From assembly GCF_003208435.1 (NCBI RefSeq), contig NZ_QKMF01000023.1:1-53294 (forward strand): a stretch of DNA of 53,294 nucleotides, written 5' to 3'. The DNA is from Pelagimonas varians. Lineage in GTDB: Bacteria; Pseudomonadota; Alphaproteobacteria; Rhodobacterales; Rhodobacteraceae. The notes beneath the pieces were generated by a model. That model did no database searches and was not told the origin of the DNA. It saw only the letters and a list, made by a program, of their open reading frames with translations. This document shows positions 42,621 to 52,150 of this stretch, piece after piece. The position numbers and the translations under genes are program-made. How positions within the stretch are numbered: the first letter of the stretch is position 1; the number at the start of each line of letters is the position of its first letter.

Positions 42621-43601
42621 TCAGACGCGAAGGTTCTTTGCAGATTCCTTGATCGCGTCAAACTGCCCTGAGGGGCGGAAGCGCCACAGGTATTCTGGCA
42701 ACAAGGTTTCGGTCGAAGTTGGTTTGATTCCAAGTTCGGCAAATCCTTTGGCATCGTCAGAAACAATATTGTCGGATTTGAGGCTGCGGACTTGGTCGCC
42801 AGTGATTTGGGCAGGGATAAGGCCAATAGACAGCTTGTCTACCACTTCGGAAATAGGTGCGATGATCGACGCAGCCCAGAACGGAATGTTCAAAACCAAG
42901 CGGCGACGGTGAATCGTACGGAGCATTTCGTGCATCAGCTCGCGGAAGGTGCTGACGTCAGGCCCGCCCAACTCATATGAGCCAGCTTGAGCTTGGCCAA
43001 GGGTGGCTTTGACTGCGGCTTGGGCAACATCATCAACGTAAACCGGTTGAAACTTGGTGTTGGCTCCGACAATCGGCAGTACGACGCTATAACGTGCCAA
43101 GGTGCCAAAGCGGTTGAAAAACTGGTCCTCTGGGCCAAACATCACTGACGGGCGCAAAATGACGGCGTCGGGCATGTGTTCCAGAACGGCAGCTTCGCCA
43201 GCGGCTTTGGACTGCGCATAGAGGCTATCTGATCCGGCGTCTGCGCCAATGGCAGAAATATGGGTCAGTTGATCGATTCCAACTTCAGAAGCGATTCGCG
43301 CGATGCGTCCAGCGCCGTCGACATGAACGGCGTCGAAATTGTTTTTGCCGGATTTGTCGAATGTGCCAACGCAGTTCACTGCAGCATCTGCCCCCAAAAG
43401 GGCCGCGCGGACGCTGGCGTCATCGCGAATATTGCAAAAAACCGGTTCAACCTGGCCTACGGAGCCATATGGGCGGACGTGTAGGGCTTCGTTAGGGCGG
43501 CGGACGGCAACGCGGACACGCCAGCCTTCTTTGGCCATGCGCCGGGCAATGTAGCGCCCCAGGAATCCCGCTCCGCCGAAAATGGTCACGAGTTTGGGCA
43601 T
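42621..43601 (-). CDS. NDUFA9-like SDR-family NAD(P)H-binding protein (complex I associated)
   Basis: The start at 43601 (MPKLVTIFGGAGFLGRYIAR) removes 16 poorly conserved residues. The 326-aa atypical SDR has the nucleotide loop GGAGFLG and the blocks VFCNIRDDASVRAALLGADA and AAVNCVGTFDK. LRPSVMFGPEDQFFNRF and QPVYVDDVAQAAVKA are characteristic of the NDUFA9 accessory subunit of mitochondrial complex I and its alphaproteobacterial relatives. It lacks the usual YxxxK catalytic pair, as expected for a structural nucleotide-binding role. The complex I operon itself is not in the window. Confidence 0.85.
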   Translation of the reverse strand: MPKLVTIFGGAGFLGRYIARRMAKEGWRVRVAVRRPNEALHVRPYGSVGQVEPVFCNIRDDASVRAALLGADAAVNCVGTFDKSGKNNFDAVHVDGAGRIARIASEVGIDQLTHISAIGADAGSDSLYAQSKAAGEAAVLEHMPDAVILRPSVMFGPEDQFFNRFGTLARYSVVLPIVGANTKFQPVYVDDVAQAAVKATLGQAQAGSYELGGPDVSTFRELMHEMLRTIHRRRLVLNIPFWAASIIAPISEVVDKLSIGLIPAQITGDQVRSLKSDNIVSDDAKGFAELGIKPTSTETLLPEYLWRFRPSGQFDAIKESAKNLRV

Positions 43602-43685
43602 TGGGTATCTCCTCATGCATGCTTTCTTGAGGCAGGGATACCGGTCCAAGGCCTCCCCGGCAAGGTGTAGGATTGCCGCGCGGAT

Positions 43686-43703
43686 ATTCTTTTTAAAAAG
43701 AAT
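43686..43703. promoter_or_regulatory. 18-bp perfect AT palindrome upstream of the tRNA-Leu promoter
   Basis: ATTCTTTTTAAAAAGAAT is a perfect inverted repeat that ends 1 bp before the -35 box. It could act as an UP element, a regulator site or a terminator-like hairpin for the NDUFA9-like gene's upstream region. No known binding protein is assigned. Confidence 0.5.
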
Positions 43704-43704
43704 G

Positions 43705-43733
43705 TTGACACCCTAGTGGGGCGGGCTTAAACC
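43705..43733 (+). promoter_or_regulatory. Sigma-70-type promoter of tRNA-Leu
   Basis: TTGACA (43705-43710), a 17-bp spacer and TAAACC (43728-43733) give a good -35 and a partial -10, about 17 bp before the tRNA. Confidence 0.65.
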
Positions 43734-43750
43734 GCGCTTCACCACCCGTG

Positions 43751-43837
<87 letters not shown>

Positions 43838-44712
43838 AAAAATTAATTACCCAAATAATATCAATGATTTGCGAATTTAAACGCATTTCTTATCCCCCCA
43901 ACAATTCTTTGTTGCAATAGCCCGGGTATGGAAGACGTCGCGTTCACTTTACCAGCATTTCGAAGCTGGAAAGCCCTCACTGTTCTGATAGCGCTGGCGC
44001 GGGCTGCGTGGGTGGTCTGCTGATTGACGATCGTAAGTTGAGTTGACCGGCTCGGCCCCATATCGTTTGAGGGCAACACTCCACGCACTGAAGATGGTCC
44101 CGACAGATGCCTGATGCAAAGGCAGTTAAGATCTCCCATTCACTGGTGGAAAAAGCTTCGTGCACTTGAATATCTATTCTCAAGGCTAGGTATCCCCTCC
44201 CGAATTGGAGGTGAAGAGGCGGGGGTACTTCGGCGGCACCCGCCCTCCTTTGCGCACTCCACCACCTCAGTCAAATTTGTGTGGTGTTTTTGGGATATGG
44301 TAGTGGGTTGGTGGGGGAGGTAGAGAGTAGCTCCGGGACAGAGGTCGGCCACCTATCTATGTTCTAAGGATGAAGCCATCTATCCAAGGCTTCAAACCTG
44401 ATGAGCTGAAAACTTGCTGATGTTCAGAGCGGCTGCTTACAATGGTTTGGCTAATCGCTCAGCATTTGGGGCGGAGAGCGTGAATTCGCCGCGCCCTGGA
44501 CTAACGGCTGCTATGCGCAGATAGAGGGCTTTGCAAATTGGGGCCATGCATAAGCTTGCAAGTAACGAACGGCCCAGAGCTGCCGCTCGTCAGGTCATCT
44601 AACGCTGCGGTGCAGCTTCCCGAAACCAGCCGTTGGCGCACAGGTACAGCATTTTGGTGGTGTAGGTCAGCCAAGCGGACCAAGCGCACATTGACGGTTA
44701 GACTGGTTTCGA
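43838..44712. other. 875-bp gene-poor spacer after tRNA-Leu
   Basis: Short frames occur in all directions but none has a good start, length or family pattern. Composition is mixed, with a very AT-rich first 70 bp and a GT-rich patch around 44260-44330. A fragment near 43985-44040 hints at a broken coding sequence but could not be identified. This looks like decayed, probably imported DNA. Confidence 0.4.
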
Positions 44713-45195
44713 TCATTGCGCAGTTGCTAGACTCGCAACAAATTCATCGGCCAGCTCTATGCGCTCTTCCCCAACTTGGTTGGATGTTACGTGCCGTAGA
44801 TCAGCGAGTTCGCCCAAAGCTGCGGCGCTGTCATGGCCCATCAACCTTAGTAAAATATAGGCAAAGAAACCAGTTCGATGGATGCCTGCAGAGCAATGCA
44901 AGTATATGTGAACGTCGGGAGTATTGGCGATTGCCTCGCGCAAGTTTTCGACCAATGAGAGAATATCCGTTTGGCGCAGGGCTTCCTGATTGCCGCCTTC
45001 GATAGGGAGCCAGACCCATTCGCAGGGCCGCTCTGCAGTACCCAATTGTGCGCAAACCTTTGCGATCAGAGGTGCGCCTTCGCGTTCGCTTAGCAAGGTA
45101 CAGCAATGTGTGAGGTTTAGGTCCTGCAGCCGTTTGATCGATTTTTTTCCGGGGCGCGGGCCCAAGGAAATCTGTACTCTTGGGAAAGAAACCAT
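44713..45195 (-). CDS. Dual-specificity/tyrosine-phosphatase-type protein
   Basis: The 160-aa protein has the cysteine-phosphatase P-loop HCSAGIHRTG, with H100, catalytic C101 and R107 in the HC-x5-R pattern. The N-terminal part (CCTLLSEREG) fits the DSP/PTP-like fold. A general-acid Asp is not obvious: the loop near residue 64 reads LPIEGG. Substrates could be phosphotyrosine, phosphoinositide or RNA ends. It stands alone between long spacers, and its start has no strong ribosome site, though the frame is clean. Confidence 0.75.
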   Translation of the reverse strand: MVSFPRVQISLGPRPGKKSIKRLQDLNLTHCCTLLSEREGAPLIAKVCAQLGTAERPCEWVWLPIEGGNQEALRQTDILSLVENLREAIANTPDVHIYLHCSAGIHRTGFFAYILLRLMGHDSAAALGELADLRHVTSNQVGEERIELADEFVASLATAQ

Positions 45196-45555
45196 GTTAA
45201 TTATTCGCAGTTCTTTTCATAGGCATCTATTGCCGGCCCCCCATCAGCCTATGGTGCGCAAAGGAAGGTGGATCTCGAAGTTCTATCCCAATTTCATGTG
45301 CAAATACCATTGTCTTGCGGGCAAATGGAGGATGAGTTTGATAGAGAAGTTTCATAATCTGACCCTTTAGCAGACATTGCTATCGCAGACAAAAATGGAG
45401 GTTGGGGCTCACAGCTAGCATCTAACAAGTTTGGCCGAAAAACCAAGGGAAATGGGGGCCAAGGTCGGTAGCGCGGGACGAAGCGCCATTTTGCTGCGAC
45501 TGCGCCAATGACCGGTTTCGGGAATTGGCGCAGAGCGATCCAAGTCTAATCAGCG
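45196..45555. other. Spacer with no gene seen
   Basis: About 360 bp between the phosphatase start and the end of frcA. It probably holds the phosphatase promoter and the frc operon 3' end. I see no clear hairpin terminator, tRNA or coding frame. Confidence 0.35.
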
Positions 45556-46350
45556 TCAGGTCGGCGCTTCCTTCGCACCTGTCATAAACGCAACCGCGTC
45601 CGACATTGTGTAGTCTTTGGGGTCGATCACGCACAAACGTTTGCCAAGACGATGCACGTGGATGCGATCGGCGACCTCAAACACGTGCGGCATGTTATGA
45701 CTGATCAGAATGATCGGGATACCACGAGACCGGACATCAAGGATCAGCTCCAGCACACGGCGGGATTCTTTGACACCGAGTGCTGCAGTAGGTTCGTCTA
45801 GAATGATGACCTTCGACCCGAAGGCCGCAGCACGTGCGACAGCCACACCCTGACGTTGACCACCTGACAGCGTTTCTACCGCCTGGTTAATGTTTTGGAT
45901 CGTCATCAGGCCAAGCTCCGACAGCTTGTCACGGGCGACCTGTTCCATCTTGGGCCGATCCAACTGTCGCAGATATTTGCCACGAAACCCGGGTTTGCGA
46001 ATTTCGCGCCCCATGAACATGTTGTCTGCAATCGACAGCGCCGGCGACATGGCCAGGGTCTGGTAAACGGTTTCGATCCCTTCTTTGCGGGCATCAATGG
46101 GTGACGCAAAGTTCACCTGTTTGCCTTCTAGGAATACTTCGCCCTCATCTGGGATTACGGCCCCAGAGACGGCTTTGATCAGGGATGATTTACCCGCTCC
46201 GTTGTCGCCAATCACGGCAAGAATTTCACCTGGGTAGAGATCGAAATCGCAGTGGTCCAGAGCCGTGACCTTGCCGTAGCGTTTGACCAAACCACGCCCC
46301 TTGAGGATGGGTTCAATCGACCCATTCGCGATGTTTTCCGTCAACGTCAT
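45556..46350 (-). CDS. frcA: Sugar ABC transporter ATPase, FrcA type
   Basis: This single-domain ATPase powers a ribose/fructose-type (CUT2) importer. The start at 46350 (MTLTENIANGSIEPIL) overlaps the permease stop by ATGA. The 264-aa protein has Walker A GDNGAGKSSL, the signature LSGGQRQGVAVARAAAF, Walker B VIILDEPTAALGV and switch His in LISHNMPHVFEVADR. Most CUT2 ATPases are double-domain (about 500 aa); the short form is typical of FrcA. Fructose is likely, but mannose or ribose cannot be excluded. Confidence 0.88.
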   Translation of the reverse strand: MTLTENIANGSIEPILKGRGLVKRYGKVTALDHCDFDLYPGEILAVIGDNGAGKSSLIKAVSGAVIPDEGEVFLEGKQVNFASPIDARKEGIETVYQTLAMSPALSIADNMFMGREIRKPGFRGKYLRQLDRPKMEQVARDKLSELGLMTIQNINQAVETLSGGQRQGVAVARAAAFGSKVIILDEPTAALGVKESRRVLELILDVRSRGIPIILISHNMPHVFEVADRIHVHRLGKRLCVIDPKDYTMSDAVAFMTGAKEAPT

Positions 46351-47432
46351 GCCGAGACCTTTCTGATCCACTGATCTACTGCGACAGCGCCAATGATGAG
46401 TGCGCCGATAAGAAGGAATGTCCATTGGGCGTCGGCCCCTGCAAGGCGAAGACCGAGGGTGAAGACACCAACGATAAGGGCACCAAACAACGGCCCCATA
46501 ATTGAACCACGCCCACCGAAGAGTGAGATACCACCGATCACCACAGCCGTAATGCTTTCGATGTTGAGCAGTTGGCCAGAGGTCGGACTGACAGAACCGA
46601 TGCGTCCAATTAGGGCCCAGCCCGCAATGGCACAGATGAAGCCGGTAACTGCGTAGACCGAAATCAGGGTGCGTTTTACATTCACACCTGAAAGCTGCGC
46701 GGCGTCAGGGTCATCGCCCACTGCGTAGATGTGTCGACCCCAAGCCGTGTGTTTGAGGGCATAAGCAAGGAAGGCAAAGATCAAGACCATTGCGATTACG
46801 CCAAAGGTGAATGTGGCCCCGCCGCGCCCGTCAGCATCTGCACCGATTTTGAATGTGGACCCAAGGAACTGAAGCAATGGCGCGTTTTGTTCGATATCTT
46901 GGCTGCGGATGGTTTCGTTAGCGGAGTACAAGAAGTTTGCCGCCAGAACGATTTGCCACATGCCAAGCGTTACAATGAAGGGTGGCAGCTTCATCACGGC
47001 AACCAACCAACCGTTGACCGAACCGATGATCGTGCCGAATGCAAGGCCGAACGCAACTGCGACTTCGACAGGGACACCATACCGGAACGTAAACTGCCCC
47101 ATGATGACGCTTGAAAGGACAGCGATAGCCCCGACGCTTAGGTCAATCCCAGCGGTGAGGATGACAAGGCTTTGAGCAGCAGCGACGATGCCGACGATCT
47201 GCACTTGTTGAAGGATCAACGTCAGCGCGAAGGGAGAGAGGAATCTCGACCCCAACAAAAGCGCGAACAGGAAAATTGAGACAAGGAGGACGAACAGCGG
47301 CACAAGCGCAGGGTTCACATGCAAGGCGTGTTGCAACCTCGCCAGAAAACCTTTGCGCTCGGTGAACGAAGCCACTGTGTCTGCTGCGGATGGCTTGATG
47401 GCGGCTTCAAAATCGTCGGCGTTGCCAGACAT
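46347..47432 (-). CDS. frcC: Sugar ABC transporter permease, FrcC type
   Basis: The start at 47432 (MSGNADDFEAAIKPSA) has AAGGGGATC upstream. The 361-aa CUT2 permease has about nine hydrophobic segments and family blocks TAGIDLSVGAIAVLSSV, FIVTLGMWQIVLA and RGGSIMGPLFG-like GRGSIMGPLFGALIVGVF. It is 4 bp coupled to frcA. The gap to frcB contains a strong hairpin. Confidence 0.89.
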   Translation of the reverse strand: MSGNADDFEAAIKPSAADTVASFTERKGFLARLQHALHVNPALVPLFVLLVSIFLFALLLGSRFLSPFALTLILQQVQIVGIVAAAQSLVILTAGIDLSVGAIAVLSSVIMGQFTFRYGVPVEVAVAFGLAFGTIIGSVNGWLVAVMKLPPFIVTLGMWQIVLAANFLYSANETIRSQDIEQNAPLLQFLGSTFKIGADADGRGGATFTFGVIAMVLIFAFLAYALKHTAWGRHIYAVGDDPDAAQLSGVNVKRTLISVYAVTGFICAIAGWALIGRIGSVSPTSGQLLNIESITAVVIGGISLFGGRGSIMGPLFGALIVGVFTLGLRLAGADAQWTFLLIGALIIGAVAVDQWIRKVSA

Positions 47433-47485
47433 TGTTCGATCCCCTTGTGGTGAATTGGATAGCTTGTGGGAACATACCCCACTTT

Positions 47486-47516
47486 GAAAAAGGGGCGGGG
47501 TAATTTCCCGCCCCTT
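47486..47516 (-). terminator. Hairpin plus T-run between frcB and frcC
   Basis: On the minus strand a perfect 10-bp GC stem (47490-47499 with 47507-47516) is followed by a run of Ts (As at 47487-47491). Lying inside the operon, it likely keeps frcB mRNA above the permease and ATPase mRNA. Confidence 0.75.
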
Positions 47517-47551
47517 GTGTTGCACCTAAGATAAGATGCGGGAGGTTTGGG

Positions 47552-48571
47552 TTAGCCCCAGCAAAGCTCGGTGCCTTCGGCGACTGAGATGCTTTCGACG
47601 CCGTTTGCTGGCTGATCTGTGACCAAGGCGACGCCTGTGTCAAAGAAGTCCTTGCCCGGTGTGTTTTCTGGCATTGTTCCGCCCGCTGCAAAAGCAGCAA
47701 TCGCTTCAATGCCCAGGGCCGCCATGCGCAGTGGATATTGCTGGGACGTTGCGCCAATTACACCGTCAGCGATGTTCTGAACACCAGGGCAACCGCCATC
47801 AACGGATACGATTAGAACGTCGTCTTCACGACCGATAGACCGTAGGGCTTCATATGCACCCGCAGCAGCCGGTTCGTTGATCGTGTAAACGACGTTGATG
47901 TCAGCATCGACGGCGAGGAGATTTTCCATCGCGGTGCGCCCGCCTTCTTCGTTGCCCGCAGTTACATCGTTACCAACGATCCGCGCATCATCTTCATCCC
48001 CCCACTTGTTAGGATCACCCAGATCAATGCCAAAGCCTTGCAAGAACCCTTGGTCACGCAAAACACCAACAGTTGGCTGGGAAACAGCAAGGTCAAGCAT
48101 TGCAATCTTTGCGTTCGCAGCTTCGTCGCCGAGTTGTGCAGCAGCCCACTGACCGATCAGTTCACCTGCCAAAAAGTTGTCTGTCGCGAAAGTCGCGTTA
48201 GCTGCATCAATGGGGTCGAGCGGCGTGTCGAGGGCAATGACCAAAAGACCAGCATCGCGGGCTTGTGTCACAGCACCCACGATGGATGATGTGTCTGATG
48301 CGGTCAGCAAAATGCCAGATGCACCATCAAGGATACATGTTTCAATCGCAGCAACCTGAGTCTCGTGGTCCCCATCAACCTGACCGGCAAACGAACGAAG
48401 TGTGATGCCAGCTTCAGCAGCAGCAGCTTCTGCGCCTTCGCGCATCTTAACGAAGAATGGGTTGGTGTCTGTTTTAGTGATCAGACAGGCAGATACTTCG
48501 TGGCCGTCAGCCAAAACGGAACCGGCAGATGTAATGGCAGCAAGAGCAGTGCCAATGAGCAACTTTTTCAT
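47552..48571 (-). CDS. frcB: Sugar-binding protein, FrcB type
   Basis: This is the periplasmic receptor of the CUT2 importer. The start at 48571 ([17 protein letters not shown]) has GGGAGGA upstream. The signal peptide is cut near VLADG. The 339-aa protein has typical blocks: [54 protein letters not shown] and [17 protein letters not shown]. The set matches FrcB fructose-binding proteins. It is the first gene of frcBCA and divergent from the ROK regulator. Confidence 0.9.
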   Translation of the reverse strand: MKKLLIGTALAAITSAGSVLADGHEVSACLITKTDTNPFFVKMREGAEAAAAEAGITLRSFAGQVDGDHETQVAAIETCILDGASGILLTASDTSSIVGAVTQARDAGLLVIALDTPLDPIDAANATFATDNFLAGELIGQWAAAQLGDEAANAKIAMLDLAVSQPTVGVLRDQGFLQGFGIDLGDPNKWGDEDDARIVGNDVTAGNEEGGRTAMENLLAVDADINVVYTINEPAAAGAYEALRSIGREDDVLIVSVDGGCPGVQNIADGVIGATSQQYPLRMAALGIEAIAAFAAGGTMPENTPGKDFFDTGVALVTDQPANGVESISVAEGTELCWG

Positions 48572-48686
48572 GATGTCCTCCCAGACAATTGATGAGTCAG
48601 AGCCTCCACCCCGACGTTGATGCGACCAGAATTTTCCCATCGCTTGACCCTAAGTGATGTGATTCTCAATCACCTGTCAATTAATT

Positions 48687-48694
48687 AGTTAACT
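48687..48694. promoter_or_regulatory. AT-rich operator candidate between frcB and the ROK gene
   Basis: AGTTAACT is a perfect 8-bp palindrome inside the AT-rich tract TTAATTAGTTAAC. It is centred in the 161-bp divergent gap. ROK-family sugar repressors bind AT-rich sites of this type; the assignment is from position only. Confidence 0.4.
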
Positions 48695-48732
48695 TTTCTT
48701 ATTAATGTGTTTACCCGTATTCTCAGGCTGCT

Positions 48733-49941
48733 ATGGTGCATTCTATGGAAGACGGACTCATCAGATCAATTAGCACCGGCCTTAGCCAGAAGGGCGTTCG
48801 CGATCACAACGAACGGCTTTTGCTATCGCTGTTGCAGCGCAATGGTCCGATGCCGGGCAGCGATTTATCAAAGCTTGCAGAACTTTCGCCTCCCACTGTT
48901 TCAAGCATCCTGCGCCGCCTTGAGGGCGAAGGAATCCTTGAACGCGGAGAGCCCATGCGCGGCAAGGTTGGAAAGCCATCAATCCCAATGAGGTTGGCGT
49001 CAAATGGGGTGTTCTCGTTTGGCCTCAAGATCGGGCGCAGGTCCACCGATCTGGTGCTGATCGATCTGAATGGTGATCTGCGTGAAGAGCGGCGATTGAC
49101 CTACCCCGTGCCCGTCCCCGCAGATATATTTGAATTCCTTGAGGATAATGTCCGAAGCATCACGGACGCGATGCCTTCCGATCACGCTGACCGCATTTGC
49201 GGCATTGGAATCGCGGCGCCATTTGAGATGTGGAATTGGCCAGACACATCCATGGACATATCTGCTGCGTTCGCGCCTTGGGAAGGCATCGATCTGAAGG
49301 CGGAAGCGCAGTCACGAACGCAACTTCCTGTACACTTGTTAAACGACGCGACTGCGGCCTGTCAGGCCGAGCACACATACGGACGCGGAAAAGAATTTCA
49401 GGACTATGCCTATTTCTTTATCGGTGCATTCATTGGCGGTGGAATTGTTCTGAACAACTCCGTCTTTGAAGGACGCCAAGGCAATGCAGGCGCACTTGGA
49501 TCGCTGCGTAGCATTGGCCCCCACGGTGAAAGTATGCAGCTGGTCGATATGGCATCGATCCATCAGTTGGAGTTACGCCTTCGCGAGGTCGATCTTGACC
49601 CGCAACAGCTTTGGTCTGACCCTGATAGCTGGCATTCCCTATCGCGGTATGTAGACCCATGGCTCGGACAGACCGCCCAAGAACTGGCCAAGGCCGCACT
49701 GTCCACATGCTCGGTCATTGATTTCGAAGCGATCCTGATCGACGGTGCCTTCCCTGCCAGTGTCCGCGACGACCTTGTGAGCCGTGTTCGCCGCTATGTC
49801 GTGACCCAAGACACACGTGGCCTTATCAAGCCTCGCATCGAAAGCGGAAGCATCGGCGGCAAGGCCCGTGCAATCGGTGCCGCAACACGGCCCATCGGAG
49901 CGCAATTCATGATGCAGGCAAGCGTTGGTATGACGGTCTGA
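48733..49941 (+). CDS. frcR: ROK-family transcriptional regulator (FrcR-like)
   Basis: The 402-aa protein has an N-terminal winged HTH (about 25-85: DHNERLLLSLLQRNGPMPG, then LSPPTVSSILRRLEGEGIL) and a ROK domain (IGIAAPFEMWNW, LLNDATAACQAEHTYGRG, FIGAFIGGGIVLNN). The zinc-binding Cys motif common in ROK proteins is absent. It diverges from frcBCA and most likely regulates it in response to the sugar. An ATG at 48745 is an alternative start. Confidence 0.85.
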   Translation: MVHSMEDGLIRSISTGLSQKGVRDHNERLLLSLLQRNGPMPGSDLSKLAELSPPTVSSILRRLEGEGILERGEPMRGKVGKPSIPMRLASNGVFSFGLKIGRRSTDLVLIDLNGDLREERRLTYPVPVPADIFEFLEDNVRSITDAMPSDHADRICGIGIAAPFEMWNWPDTSMDISAAFAPWEGIDLKAEAQSRTQLPVHLLNDATAACQAEHTYGRGKEFQDYAYFFIGAFIGGGIVLNNSVFEGRQGNAGALGSLRSIGPHGESMQLVDMASIHQLELRLREVDLDPQQLWSDPDSWHSLSRYVDPWLGQTAQELAKAALSTCSVIDFEAILIDGAFPASVRDDLVSRVRRYVVTQDTRGLIKPRIESGSIGGKARAIGAATRPIGAQFMMQASVGMTV

Positions 49942-50032
49942 TTGACCGGTTTGCGTGAGAGGTCCATCGTCCAAATGGCATTCATCAGGATCAAATTATG
50001 ACGACACTTACGTGATCAAATCGGAGGGTAAT

Positions 50033-50917
50033 ATGCGAGTTCTCTTTACAGGCGGCAGCGGCAAGGCTGGTAAATGGGCGATCCGGCACTTATTGGAGCA
50101 GGGCCATCACGTTGTGAATGTCGATCAAACGCCTTCGGGTCTCGGCTGTCCGGAGTTGCTGATTGACCTTTGCGACGCTGGGCAAGTCATCGGGGCCATG
50201 TCCCAATTCGTCGAGTTCGGGGAACTGGACACAGGCACCGGGGTCCCCACCTATGATGCCGTTGTGCATTTTGCCGCCATACCCCGCGTCATGATAGGCA
50301 CAGACGGCGAGTGTTTTCGCCAGAATACTTTGACCACCTATAATGTGATCGAGGCTGCAACGAAGCTGGCCATACCCAAGGTGATCTTTGCAAGCTCCGA
50401 AACAACCTATGCCATTTGCTTTGCGGACGGAGATCTAAAACCGGATTTTGTGCCGATTGATGAGACCCACCCAACCGTACCCCATGACAGCTATGCGATG
50501 TCGAAAGTCTGCAACGAAATGACGGCACGATCCTTTCAGGCGCGCACAGGTGTCGACATCTATGGGCTGCGGATCAACAATGTGATTGAACCGCACGAGT
50601 ATGCCGAGATGTTCCCGGCCTTCGTAGAGGATCCGGCCCTTCGTCGCCGTAATATATTTGCCTATATCGATGCCCGTGATCTGGGGCATATGGTTGATTG
50701 CTGCCTAGAAACGGACGGTTTGGGCTACGAAGTATTCAACGTATCGAACAATGATATGTCGGTCGGTCTCACCTCGGATCAAGTGATCAAGCAGTTCTAT
50801 TCGGGAGTCGAAGTGCGCGGCGAGATGGGACCCAACGAGACATTCTTTTCCAACAAGAAAGCTAAGCATATGGTAGGTTTTCAACCAAAGCACTCATGGC
50901 GGGATGTTTTGGATTAG
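50033..50917 (+). CDS. NAD-dependent epimerase/dehydratase-family (extended SDR) protein
   Basis: The start at 50033 (MRVLFTGGSGKAGKWAIRHL) follows TCGGAGGG. The 294-aa protein has the GGSGKAGK nucleotide loop, VHFAAIPRVMI, the catalytic SSETTYA and YAMSK (YxxxK) residues, and a C-terminal extended SDR domain (NVSNNDMSVGLTSDQVI). It is downstream of the ROK gene on the same strand and could be part of a sugar-modification or sugar-acid step, but the substrate is unknown. It is a little longer than uronate dehydrogenases, to which it is loosely similar. Confidence 0.83.
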   Translation: MRVLFTGGSGKAGKWAIRHLLEQGHHVVNVDQTPSGLGCPELLIDLCDAGQVIGAMSQFVEFGELDTGTGVPTYDAVVHFAAIPRVMIGTDGECFRQNTLTTYNVIEAATKLAIPKVIFASSETTYAICFADGDLKPDFVPIDETHPTVPHDSYAMSKVCNEMTARSFQARTGVDIYGLRINNVIEPHEYAEMFPAFVEDPALRRRNIFAYIDARDLGHMVDCCLETDGLGYEVFNVSNNDMSVGLTSDQVIKQFYSGVEVRGEMGPNETFFSNKKAKHMVGFQPKHSWRDVLD

Positions 50918-51196
50918 ACGCAACTGTTTGGCTTTCAGTTATGGGCCGATATTGTGGTTGCTTGTGAGCGCCATATTGACTTGGCTTTGTTGCCATCGCA
51001 GAAGCTCAGTCACTGAGAAGTGCCTCTTTGCCCTCTAAAAATCGTTAAAGCGCAATGCAGTCATCCATGCTTCGCGCAGCATTATTGACTTTGGGCTCTA
51101 CGCCGACCTCGGATGTAGTGCAGCTTCTCGTGATAAGATGCAGTGTCAACGTCGGGTTGTCGATGTGGGAGGGCATGGCGGATCGGAGGAACTGTC

Positions 51197-51829
51197 ATGC
51201 AAACACGAAACTTGCCGGCCATTCGCGCACTTCGCCCCGCTTGGAACAAGGGTCGCATCGTTGGCCAAAAACGGCCACTGAAGCCCAAACATGTCTGGGC
51301 GATCCGTGTCAGGCTGGAACTGTCCGAGAACCATCGCGATCTTGCTCTGTTCAATATGGCTATCGATAGCAAATTACGCGGCTGTGACCTTGTGCGGATG
51401 AAAGTCGTCGATGTCATGGCGTCTGGACGGATCAAAGAACGGGCCTCGGTGCTGCAAAGCAAAACCCAAAAGCCGGTCCGGTTTGAACTTTCCGAGGGCA
51501 CGCGCTGCTCCGTGGCGAAGTGGATGGAAAATCCGCTGATGATTGGGTCCGAGTATCTCTGGCCTGGACGTTTTCATGAGCGGCTTCACATCTCAACGCG
51601 CCAGTATGCCCGCATCGTGCGGGATTGGGTTTCGTCCATCGGGCTGGAAGTGACCGCCTATGGGACACATTCAATGCGACGCACGAAAGTCACTCAGATT
51701 TATAAGAAAATGGGCAACCTGCGCGCTGTTCAGCTTCTGCTGGGACATACGAAAATGGACAGCACGGTAAGATACTTGGGTGTTGAACTTGAAGATGCGT
51801 TGGCAATTGCGGAAGCTATTGAAATCTAA
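51197..51829 (+). CDS. Tyrosine recombinase (phage-type integrase), short form
   Basis: The start at 51197 (MQTRNLPAIRALRPAWNKGR) gives a 210-aa protein. Catalytic residues are visible: R61 in KLRGCDLVRM, a Lys in LQSKTQKP (K89), the H158-x-x-R161 box in THSMRRTK, H184 in LLGHTKMDST and the nucleophile Y193 in VRYLG. The N-terminal core-binding domain is short. Close relatives are widespread in mobile regions of Proteobacteria. Its location supports an integrated origin for the neighbourhood. Confidence 0.88.
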   Translation: MQTRNLPAIRALRPAWNKGRIVGQKRPLKPKHVWAIRVRLELSENHRDLALFNMAIDSKLRGCDLVRMKVVDVMASGRIKERASVLQSKTQKPVRFELSEGTRCSVAKWMENPLMIGSEYLWPGRFHERLHISTRQYARIVRDWVSSIGLEVTAYGTHSMRRTKVTQIYKKMGNLRAVQLLLGHTKMDSTVRYLGVELEDALAIAEAIEI

Positions 51830-52150
51830 ATGTTTGGGCCGTTCGACACGAACGGCCCATAAGAGACATTAGGGGGTCGGTTTACACTGAGATCCGGCAT
51901 TTGCATTCCTGCCGTTCGCACTTGGCGCAGCATTTTGGCAAACCGTGTGATGGCAATGTGCATAGTCCGGTCGAATGCTGCGGCAGTAAAACCAATTACT
52001 GTCGTGCCTCTGGTTGTCAACGCAAGCGCCATGTTCAGCCACTTTGACAACTTCGCCCAACTTGGCATCGACGCGTCACATTCGTTCGAGCATGACAGCG
52101 ACACGGTTCTGGTCTAATTATCTGAACTGACAGCAGATGGAGAGGGTCCA
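51830..52150. other. Spacer after the recombinase
   Basis: About 320 bp. An inverted repeat (51836-51845 with 51849-51858, 10 bp, 3-nt loop) follows the recombinase stop but has no T-run. A 92-codon minus-strand frame (51826-52104) and a shorter plus frame overlap and match nothing I recognise. The last 20 bp hold the ribosome site of the next gene. Confidence 0.35.

Noticed and set aside
50984-50996. GGCTTTGTTGC, similar to terminal sequences of IS6/IS5-type elements
   Set aside because: There is no partner inverted repeat and no transposase remnant nearby; a single 11-mer match is weak.
51826-52104. 92-codon minus-strand frame after the recombinase
   Set aside because: No ribosome site or family pattern; it overlaps an equally long plus-strand frame and is probably chance.
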